This document shows positions 5,913 to 11,902 of a stretch of 13,036 bases of DNA, piece after piece. The position numbers and the translations under genes were made by a program. Each line of letters starts with the position of its first letter. The stretch's first letter is position 1. Origin of the DNA: Moraxellaceae bacterium. Its GTDB lineage: Bacteria; Pseudomonadota; Gammaproteobacteria; Pseudomonadales; Moraxellaceae. The DNA lies in NCBI GenBank assembly GCA_030146505.1, contig JASLCO010000060.1, positions 1-13,036 of the forward strand, given 5' to 3'. Under the pieces are notes generated by a model that worked only from the letters and a program-made list of their open reading frames with translations, did not search any database and was not told the DNA's origin.

Positions 5913-7388
5913 ATGCGTCTGGTGAGGAATGTGGTACTGCTGCTGGTGCTCGTCCATGTGGCCGTGGTGCCGGCACAGGAGCCCGATGGCAGCGAGGGGC
6001 TCCGCTTCACGCCCAACCACATGCTGCCCTTGCTGGCAGGACATGATGCGCTGGTGGCACGGCTGGACATCATTGCCCACGCGCGCAAAAGCATAGACCT
6101 GCAGTACTACATCTATCACAACGACAAGGCGGGACGCCTGCTCGCGCATGCCCTGCTGCGGGCGGCCGACCGGGGCGTGCAGGTGCGCGTGCTGGTTGAC
6201 GACATCCATGGCAGTGACGATGACCTGGTGGATGCCCTCAACGCGCATCCCCATATCGAGATACGCCATTTCAATCCTTTCCGCATGCGCAAGCTGCGCC
6301 TGCTGGAAATGCTGCTGGCCTTCAATCGCGTCGACCGGCGCATGCACAACAAACAGCTCACGGTGGACGGCAATTTCAGCATTGTGGGCGGTCGCAATAT
6401 TGGTGACGAGTATTTCGGCACCAGCGAGGAGTCGGATTTTGCTGATCTCGATGTGCTGGTGTCCGGCCCGGTGGTGCCCGAGCTTGAGGCCGTCTTCGAG
6501 GAGTACTGGCAAAGCCGGCGCACCAAGCTCTTGAGCAAGCATGCCGAAGCCCGCTATGCAAAAGCGCTGGAGGAACTGCGCGGGCAACTGGACGTGCAGT
6601 TGCGTGAGGACGAGGCCAGGTTGCTGCCCGTGCTGTCGGAGGCGCCCTATGCACAGGCCCGCCTTGACGGCACGCGCCAGGATGTCGAATGCCCCACGGC
6701 CGTGCTGGCTGACAGCCCCGAACAGAAAAGCGGTGAAACCTCCGAGGGGGAAAAGCCGCAATCCCCGGTTGGTGAGAGCCTCATGCGCTATCTCGAGGGC
6801 GCCGGGCGTGACGTGCTGCTGGTGTCGGCCTATTTCGTGCCGGGCAAGGAAGGCACCCGTGAGCTCGTGGCCTTGCGCGAGCGTGGCGTCAATGTGGAAG
6901 TGCTGACCAATTCCCTGGCTTCCACGGATGTGGGTGCCGTGCATGCCGGCTACTCGCGTTATCGCGAACCCCTGCTGCAGGCCGGCACCCGTCTGTGGGA
7001 AATGAAGCCTGTCATTGATGCACGGCAGGCGAAGCGTTTTTCCATCGGCGGTTCGTCCCGGGCCAGCCTGCATACCAAGGCCTATGTCTTCGACGAGCGT
7101 TATTTTTTCGTGGGTTCGTTCAACCTGGACCCGCGTTCGGCTGTCCTGAACACGGAAATGGGCCTGGTCTTCGATTGCCCCGAAGTGGCCAGGAAGTTGC
7201 GCGCCGGCCTTGGTGCGGCCCTGCCGGCTTCTGCCTACCGCGTTTACCTGGATGATGAAAATGATCTGGCATGGCGTGACGAAACCAGCAAGCCGCCGCA
7301 GGTTTTCAGCAAGGAGCCACGGACGGGATTCTGGCGCCGCAGCAGCGTGTGGCTGATGCGCTTGTTGCCGATTGAAGGGGAGTTGTGA
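5913..7388 (+). CDS. phospholipase D family protein, ClsC-like cardiolipin synthase
   Basis: The 491-residue protein has a hydrophobic N-terminus (residues 5-20, cleavage plausible near VVPA-QEP), so it is probably exported or anchored facing the periplasm. There is no lipobox Cys. It carries two HxKx4D catalytic motifs: H145/K147/D152 followed by GNFSIVGGRN, and H387/K389/D394 followed by YFFVGSFN. Two such motifs define the phospholipase D/cardiolipin synthase superfamily. SIDLQYYIYHND and DLDVLVSGPVV resemble the E. coli ClsC (YmdC) branch, which makes cardiolipin from phosphatidylglycerol and phosphatidylethanolamine. A charged linker (~200-290) joins the halves. AGGGGGA-like purines precede the ATG. 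It is a single gene facing away from pdxA. A phosphatase or nuclease role within the superfamily is less likely but not excluded. Confidence 0.88.
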   Translation: MRLVRNVVLLLVLVHVAVVPAQEPDGSEGLRFTPNHMLPLLAGHDALVARLDIIAHARKSIDLQYYIYHNDKAGRLLAHALLRAADRGVQVRVLVDDIHGSDDDLVDALNAHPHIEIRHFNPFRMRKLRLLEMLLAFNRVDRRMHNKQLTVDGNFSIVGGRNIGDEYFGTSEESDFADLDVLVSGPVVPELEAVFEEYWQSRRTKLLSKHAEARYAKALEELRGQLDVQLREDEARLLPVLSEAPYAQARLDGTRQDVECPTAVLADSPEQKSGETSEGEKPQSPVGESLMRYLEGAGRDVLLVSAYFVPGKEGTRELVALRERGVNVEVLTNSLASTDVGAVHAGYSRYREPLLQAGTRLWEMKPVIDARQAKRFSIGGSSRASLHTKAYVFDERYFFVGSFNLDPRSAVLNTEMGLVFDCPEVARKLRAGLGAALPASAYRVYLDDENDLAWRDETSKPPQVFSKEPRTGFWRRSSVWLMRLLPIEGEL

Positions 7389-7441
7389 GCGGCTGCCTGC
7401 GGAAGTAAACGACGGTTTCCTGCATTGGGCTGGAGCTTTCC

Positions 7442-7543
7442 GGGTCGTCGTTCCGGCGCAGGCCGGAAGCCATGATGCGGTAAAAAATCACTGTCGTATG
7501 GGTCCCGGCCTGCGCCGGGATGACGAAAACATTTGAAAGGGAG
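7442..7543. repeat. REPIN-like repeat, copy A (direct copy of 10433-10536)
   Basis: Two 28-base arms, 7446-7473 and 7498-7525, are inverted complements at 24 of 28 positions and share a core CCGGCGCAGGCCGG palindrome. The ~24-base centre (GATGCGGTAAAAAATCACTG...) is asymmetric and gives the element an orientation. The whole unit, including the tail GAAAACATTTGAAAGGGAG, recurs at 10433-10536 in the same orientation with only three substitutions and two extra bases. Confidence 0.9.
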
Positions 7544-7607
7544 CCATGTCCATGAATTCCCGAAAAATGGGAATTACATACTTAACTCCCTTGCCCCATT
7601 TTTAGCC

Positions 7608-7780
7608 CGTCATTCCCTTGATAAGCGGGACAAAAGCCTGAAGGGCGCGCCTGTAATAAGCCCCCTTGGGGGATTGAACAACCGCAGGCTGGCCCCGAGG
7701 GGAGAGCGCAGCGAATAATCTCATGGTCTCAAGCAGGGCTTTAAACAGGGAGATTCCCGCCGCTGATCGCGGGAATGACG
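7608..7780. repeat. degenerate composite repeat with REP-like ends (copy D)
   Basis: The left end reads CGTCATTCCCTTGATAAGCG (7608-7627), a decayed REP-like arm. The right end is a clean inverted arm, ATTCCCGC (7753-7760) pairing with GCGGGAAT (7769-7776), followed by GACG. About 120 bases lie between them, with short GC palindromes and no open frame I recognise. It may be a REPIN split by an insertion, or two unrelated half elements. Confidence 0.5.
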
Positions 7781-7809
7781 AGCCTTGAGTTTGTTGTGTA
7801 TATAGCCCC

Positions 7810-7841
7810 AAAAAAATGCCGGGAAATCCCGGCATTTTTTT
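7810..7841. terminator. bidirectional rho-independent terminator
   Basis: AAAAAAATGCCGGGA (7810-7824) pairs perfectly with TCCCGGCATTTTTTT (7827-7841). The A-run on one side and T-run on the other let it work on both strands. On the plus strand it would stop read-through from the phospholipase gene before the kinase gene. On the minus strand no intact gene feeds into it. Confidence 0.85.
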
Positions 7842-8113
7842 CAAGGAAAAAGATGTGCTGGTAGCGGTTGCTGCAGCTGCTGCCGATGTTTCTTGCGCAC
7901 GGGTTTTTTGAAAGCGAACCGCAACCTGAGAGAGCCAGTGCGAAGAAAACAGATGCAACAACAAGACTGTTGGCTGTCGTGAAGCGCGTGTTATCTTTTG
8001 TCCATCGTTATCGATAAGAAGCGCTGTAAGTCACGAGCGCCGTCGGGCGCTACCTGCACAGCCCGGATTGTCCGGGCCGCTATTTGGGCCGCCAAGTAAA
8101 GATTCGGTAAAGA

Positions 8114-9655
8114 ATGTCTGCCAGCCATCAAGCGCTGCCCCTCTGGTTCACGGGCAGCAGACAAAAGTACGGTTATGCCTTTGCCGTATTGGCCATTGCT
8201 GCTTGCACCCTGCTGTCCAGCCGCATGCAGCTCTATTTCCAGTTGCCCAACATCGTGATGGTGTATCTGGCGGCGGTGGCACTGGTGGCTTTCCTGGGCG
8301 GGCGAGGGCCGTCCATCCTGGCAGCGGTCCTGGCTGCGCTGGCCTTCGATTTTTTCAATGTACCGCCGCATTTCCTGCTGACCCATGCGGACAGTCAGTA
8401 CCTGCTTACCCTTCTCATCATGCTGTCCATCGGCATCCTCATCAGCAGCCTGACCTCGCGCCTGCGCGAGCAACTGGAGCAGTCGCACCGGCGCGAGCAA
8501 CACACGGCCACGCTTTATGCCCTGACCCGCGAGCTGGCAGCCGCGCGGGGCGTGGATGCGCTGTGCACCGTGATTGCCCGGCATATCGAGGCGGCCTTTG
8601 CCGTGTGTGTCTGCCTCTTCCTGCCCGACGGCGAGGGTTTGCGGGCCGCAGCGGGCAGCCTGGCCGATCACGAGCCGGGGCGGGCCCTGCAGCTCTGGCA
8701 GCAGCGCGGTATCAGCTCGGATGCCGGCGACTGGCGGGCGCTGGAAGGCACGGCCGGCTGGGTTGGCCTGCTGCTGTTCGCACCGGCGCCGGAATCCGAC
8801 CATGAACATCTGCTGCCCACCATGCTGTCGGCGGCGGCACTGGCCATGGAGCGGGCGCTTTCCGTGGGCGAGGTGCAGACCGAGCGCATGAAAGTGGAAA
8901 CGGAACGCCTGCGCAATTCCCTGCTGAGCGCGGTCTCCCATGACCTGCGCACACCGCTGGCCACCATCGTTGGCGCTTCCAGCAGTCTCATGGATGACCA
9001 GGCCCGGCTGGATGCCGATGCGGTGGCCTCGCTGCATCGCGTGGTTTACCAGTCCTCGCTGCGCATGCGCAGCCTGGTGGAAAACATCCTCGACATGGCG
9101 CGCCTGCAGTCGGGGCCGGTGCAGTTGCGCCAGGAGTGGCAGACGCTGGAGGAAGTGCTGGGCGCCGCCCTGCAGGAGGTCCGCCCGGGGCTGGGCGGGC
9201 GCCGCATCAATGTGGATATGCCCCCGGACCTGCCGCTGTTGCGTTTTGACTCGGTCCTGATCCAGCGCGTTTTCATCAATCTGCTGGAAAACGCCATCAA
9301 GTACACGCCGGACAACGCCTGCCTGGGCATTGCGGCGGCGGTGGCGGGCAGCCATGTGAAAGTGTCGGTGACGGATGACGGGCCGGGGCTGCCGGTGGAG
9401 GAGCGGGAAAAGGTTTTCGAGAAATTCTATCGCGGCAGTGCATTTACCACGGCCTCGGGCGCAGGGCTGGGCCTGGCCATTTGCCGCGCCATCATCAAGG
9501 CCCACGGTGGCCGCATCACCGCCGAATCGTCTGTCTCCGGCGGCGCCTGTTTCGTTTTTTTCCTGCGCCTCGAGGCGCAACCCGATGCCGCTCCCCTGCG
9601 TACCGAGGATGGCGTGACGGGCAGTGCCGGTCACGGCGAAAAGGAGGACAAATGA
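8114..9655 (+). CDS. kdpD: KdpD-like sensor histidine kinase lacking the N-terminal KdpD/Usp domains
   Basis: The 513-residue protein aligns with the C-terminal half of E. coli KdpD (894 residues). It has four hydrophobic segments of a DUF4118 membrane domain (~20-37, 44-62, 66-84, 95-113; note YLAAVALVAFLGGRGPSILA), then a GAF-like region (~135-245). The kinase core follows: SHDLRTPL with phospho-acceptor H276, N box NLLENAIKY (389-397), G1 DDGPGLP (421-427) and G2 GAGLGLAICRAI (449-460). The KdpD N-terminal ATP-binding and Usp domains are absent. A TAA stop sits in frame two codons before the ATG, so there is no upstream extension. The ribosome site is weak. Its stop overlaps the next gene's start (ATGA). 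No kdpFABC is in view, so its signal and target are uncertain. Confidence 0.9.
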   Translation: MSASHQALPLWFTGSRQKYGYAFAVLAIAACTLLSSRMQLYFQLPNIVMVYLAAVALVAFLGGRGPSILAAVLAALAFDFFNVPPHFLLTHADSQYLLTLLIMLSIGILISSLTSRLREQLEQSHRREQHTATLYALTRELAAARGVDALCTVIARHIEAAFAVCVCLFLPDGEGLRAAAGSLADHEPGRALQLWQQRGISSDAGDWRALEGTAGWVGLLLFAPAPESDHEHLLPTMLSAAALAMERALSVGEVQTERMKVETERLRNSLLSAVSHDLRTPLATIVGASSSLMDDQARLDADAVASLHRVVYQSSLRMRSLVENILDMARLQSGPVQLRQEWQTLEEVLGAALQEVRPGLGGRRINVDMPPDLPLLRFDSVLIQRVFINLLENAIKYTPDNACLGIAAAVAGSHVKVSVTDDGPGLPVEEREKVFEKFYRGSAFTTASGAGLGLAICRAIIKAHGGRITAESSVSGGACFVFFLRLEAQPDAAPLRTEDGVTGSAGHGEKEDK

Positions 9656-10338
9656 GCCGTACCCTGTCATTGCTGGTGGTGGAAGACGAGGCCGACCTGC
9701 GTGAATTCCTCTGCACCACCCTGCACGCCCACGGCTATGAGGTCCGCCCGGCGGGCAGCTGCGCCGAGGCCGGCCGGCTTTTCCGCCAGCAGGTGCCCGA
9801 TCTCGTGCTGCTGGACATGGGCCTGCCTGATGGCGATGGCCGCGAGCTGCTGGCGGACTTCCGGCAACTGGCTGCCCAGGTGCCGGTGCTGGTGCTGTCG
9901 GCCCGAGACCAGGAACAGGAAAAAATCGCCGCGCTGGATGATGGCGCAGAAGATTACCTGACCAAGCCCTTCAGCACCGGCGAGCTGCTGGCACGCCTGC
10001 GCGTGCTGCTGCGCCGGGGCCAGGGCCGGCCCCGGGAATACGCACTGGGCGGCCTTTTCATTGACATTGACCATCACCAGGTGACGCTGGACGGACGCGC
10101 CGTGCATCTCACCCCACTGGAGTTCGATCTCCTGGCGGCGCTGGCACAAGGCGAGGGGCGCGTCATGACCCATGCCAGCCTCATGGAGAAAGTCTGGGGC
10201 AAGCAGATGCAGGAAAACACACACTACCTGCGCATCTACATGCGCCAGCTGCGCAGCAAGCTGGAAGCGGACACTACACAGCCGCGCTATCTCAAGACCG
10301 TGCCGGGCGTGGGGTATTGCCTGGCCATGGACCGTTGA
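9652..10338 (+). CDS. kdpE: KdpE-like OmpR/PhoB family response regulator
   Basis: The 228-residue protein has an N-terminal receiver with acidic residues E11/D12, phospho-acceptor D55 (LLDMGLPDGDG), S83 and K105 (DYLTKPF). A C-terminal winged-helix DNA-binding domain follows: VHLTPLEFDLLAAL, HYLRIYMRQLRSKLE, LKTVPGVGYCL. It closely resembles E. coli KdpE (225 residues), including LGLPDGDG, LSARxxExxKIAALDDGAEDYL and HYLRIYMxxLRxKLE. The start at 9652 is fixed by a consensus AAGGAGG (9641-9647) and the ATGA overlap with the kinase stop, so the pair is translationally coupled. KdpE normally activates kdpFABC; the target here is unknown. Confidence 0.93.
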   Translation: MSRTLSLLVVEDEADLREFLCTTLHAHGYEVRPAGSCAEAGRLFRQQVPDLVLLDMGLPDGDGRELLADFRQLAAQVPVLVLSARDQEQEKIAALDDGAEDYLTKPFSTGELLARLRVLLRRGQGRPREYALGGLFIDIDHHQVTLDGRAVHLTPLEFDLLAALAQGEGRVMTHASLMEKVWGKQMQENTHYLRIYMRQLRSKLEADTTQPRYLKTVPGVGYCLAMDR

Positions 10339-10369
10339 AGGGGGAGGAAAGGTGGCAAGGTCGTTGAGC

Positions 10370-10395
10370 ATATGAATCCAGAAAATGATTCATAT
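10370..10395. other. 9-bp perfect hairpin downstream of kdpE
   Basis: ATATGAATC (10370-10378) pairs with GATTCATAT (10387-10395) around the loop CAGAAAAT, 31 bases after the kdpE stop. It has no T-run and is AT-rich, so it is a weak intrinsic terminator at best. It could equally be a dyad binding site. The octamer repeat follows directly. Confidence 0.45.
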
Positions 10396-10434
10396 CCCTT
10401 GCTCCCTTGCTCCCTTGCTCCCTTGCTCCCTTGG
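10396..10434. repeat. octamer tandem repeat (CCCTTGCT)
   Basis: Four exact copies of CCCTTGCT (10396-10427) are followed by a partial CCCTTG that runs into REPIN-like copy B. It is non-coding and could vary in copy number by slippage. I see no gene whose expression it obviously controls. Confidence 0.9.
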
Positions 10435-10536
10435 GTCGTCGTTCCGGCGCAGGCCGGAACCCATGATGCGGTGAAAAAAATCACTGTCGTATGGGCCCCG
10501 GCCTGCGCCGGGATGACGAAAACACTTGAAAGGGAG
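10433..10536. repeat. REPIN-like repeat, copy B (direct copy of 7442-7543)
   Basis: The 28-base arms at 10437-10464 and 10491-10518 are inverted complements with four mismatches, and the centre and tail match copy A. Similarity continues more weakly past the element (AATTCCC then an A-run in both), so the duplicated unit may extend to about 10560, at the surA terminator. Confidence 0.9.
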
Positions 10537-10553
10537 TCAAGTAGGTAATTCCC

Positions 10554-10591
10554 AAAAAAAACGGAGCGGCATTCACACGCCGCTCCGTTTT
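10554..10591. terminator. rho-independent terminator after surA (bidirectional)
   Basis: AAAACGGAGCGGC (10558-10570) pairs with GCCGCTCCGTTTT (10579-10591) around an 8-base loop. The A-run at 10554-10561 becomes a U-run in minus-strand RNA, directly after the surA stop, so this ends the lptD-surA transcript. A shorter T-run on the plus side may also stop kdpE read-through. Confidence 0.88.
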
Positions 10592-10612
10592 CACTCAAAA
10601 GAAACTGTTTTT

Positions 10613-11902
10613 TTATTCGTTGCCGTTGCGGAATTCCACGAAAGCATCGTTGCGCAGTTCGCGCAGCCAGCTGGCCAGCTCTTCGTCGTAGGCGCGGGCA
10701 TAGAGCGCCTGGCGGGCCATGCCGGCCCGGTATTGCTCGGTCACGTCCTGGTCGCGCACGCCGGTGACTTCGAGGATGTGCCAGCCGAAGCTGCTCTGGA
10801 AGACCTCCGAGACCTTGTTGGGCTCGATGCTGCGCATCTCCTTGTCGAATTCGGGCACCATTTCGCCAGCAGACACCCAGCCCAGCGAACCGCCCTGCCG
10901 GGCCGAGCCCGGATCATCGGAATTGATGCGCGCGGCGTCGGCGAATTTCACGGTGCCGTTCACGATCTTGCTGCGGATGTCTTCCAGCTTTTGCCTGGCG
11001 TCTTCGGTATTCAGGATTTCCGTGGGCTTGATGAGGATGTGTTCCACCTCCCACTGCTTGACGCGCATTTCATCGCCACCGCGCTTGGCCAGCAGCTTGA
11101 TGATGTGGAAGGCCCCCGGCGTGCGCAGCGGGCCGGCCACATCGCCGGTCTGCATCTTTTCTGCCTGCTCGGCAAACAGCGTGGGCAGTTGCGCTGCCTT
11201 GCGCCAGCCGAGGTCGCCTCCCTTGAGTGCGGTTTCGGCACTCGACCAGGTGGCAGCCACCTGCGCGAAGTCCTTGCCGGCGGCAAGATCGGCCAGGACT
11301 TTTTTCGCTTTTTCCTCGCCGGCGGCAATGTCCGTGGGAGAGGCTTCGTCAGGCAGGGCAATCAGGATGTGGCCGAGGCGGTATTCGCTGGCCAGTTCGG
11401 CCTGGCCGCTGGGGGACTTGAGGAAATTCTGCACGTCCTGCTCGGTGATGCGTATGCGATCCTGCAGGCGGCGACTCCGCAGCTTGTTGATCATGAGTTC
11501 GCGCTTTACCTGCTCGCGCACTTCGGCATAACTGGTGCCGGGCGTGGCATCCAGCTTTTTCTGGAAATCCGGCAGGCTCAAATTGCTTTGCTTGGCAATC
11601 TCGGCAAGCGAGCTGTTGAGTTCGGCATCGTCTATCCGTATGCCGGCGCGGGTAGCCATGTTGAGCTGCAGGGTTTCCAGCACCAGCTGTTCGGTAACCT
11701 GCTTGCGCAGCACGTCATCCGGTGGCAGCGGGCTTTTGCGCTCGGCAAACTGGAACTGCACGTCGGCAATGCGCTTGTCGATTTCGCTTTGCAGGATGGC
11801 GGAGTCATCCACCACCACGGCAATGCGGTCCAGTGGTGTGACGGCCGCCGTGGCCAGAGGGGCCAGCAGCAGGAGAAAGAGCAGGGGGAAAAGGGCGCGC
11901 AT
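10613..11902 (-). CDS. surA: periplasmic chaperone and peptidyl-prolyl isomerase SurA
   Basis: The 429-residue protein (E. coli 428) has a Sec signal peptide, residues 1-20, ending LATAA before VTPLDRIAVV. The N-terminal chaperone region (~21-170) includes DRIAVVVDDSAILQSEIDKR. Two parvulin domains follow: PPIase 1 (~174-272, YRLGHILIALP to GAFHIIKLL) and PPIase 2 (~284-382, WEVEHILIKPT to GWHILEVTG). A C-terminal helix completes the fold. SurA escorts outer-membrane beta-barrel proteins, LptD among them, across the periplasm. The frame is open far upstream into lptD, but the ATG at 11902 gives the signal peptide and overlaps the lptD stop as TGATG. GGAG inside the lptD end supplies the ribosome site. 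pdxA does not follow; a 4.8 kb block intervenes. Confidence 0.97.
   Translation of the reverse strand: MRALFPLLFLLLLAPLATAAVTPLDRIAVVVDDSAILQSEIDKRIADVQFQFAERKSPLPPDDVLRKQVTEQLVLETLQLNMATRAGIRIDDAELNSSLAEIAKQSNLSLPDFQKKLDATPGTSYAEVREQVKRELMINKLRSRRLQDRIRITEQDVQNFLKSPSGQAELASEYRLGHILIALPDEASPTDIAAGEEKAKKVLADLAAGKDFAQVAATWSSAETALKGGDLGWRKAAQLPTLFAEQAEKMQTGDVAGPLRTPGAFHIIKLLAKRGGDEMRVKQWEVEHILIKPTEILNTEDARQKLEDIRSKIVNGTVKFADAARINSDDPGSARQGGSLGWVSAGEMVPEFDKEMRSIEPNKVSEVFQSSFGWHILEVTGVRDQDVTEQYRAGMARQALYARAYDEELASWLRELRNDAFVEFRNGNE

Larger units (their letters stand above)
7389..8113. other. 725-base intergenic region of repeats, terminator and leader
   Basis: No intact gene is visible. In order it holds: a REPIN-like element (7442-7543); a small hairpin AATTCCC/GGGAATT (7555-7561 with 7569-7575); a degenerate composite repeat (7608-7780) with a CCCCCTTGGGGG palindrome at 7661-7672; a strong terminator (7810-7841); and a ~270-base leader before the kinase gene. 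The leader contains the palindrome TTATCGATAA (8008-8017) and two hairpins, AGCGCC/GGCGCT (8036-8051) and GCCCGGA/TCCGGGC (8061-8077). A weak promoter candidate is TTGGCT (7970-7975), 16 bases, then TATCTT (7992-7997). Confidence 0.6.

Noticed and set aside
5598..7073. 491-codon open frame on the minus strand opposite the phospholipase D gene
   Set aside because: The plus strand has two catalytic HKD motifs and a signal-like N-terminus. The minus frame is His/Gln-rich and overlaps pdxA in another frame.
7602..7964. 120-codon minus-strand frame in the 7.4-8.1 kb intergenic region
   Set aside because: It runs through the 7810-7841 terminator and the degenerate repeat, with low-complexity Ala/Ser/Thr content. 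It is not a plausible gene.
8036..8077. two GC hairpins before the kinase gene considered as a terminator or known riboswitch
   Set aside because: Neither is followed by a T-run, and neither fits a riboswitch I can recognise. They are noted only as leader structure.
7991..9670. 559-codon open frame on the minus strand opposite the kinase gene
   Set aside because: It is rich in Gln, His, Arg and Gly with no recognisable motif, and lies antisense to a clear KdpD-like kinase. It is a GC-rich codon shadow.
3397..10536. palindromic repeats considered as a CRISPR array
   Set aside because: The copies are kilobases apart, have long inverted arms, and show no regular spacers.
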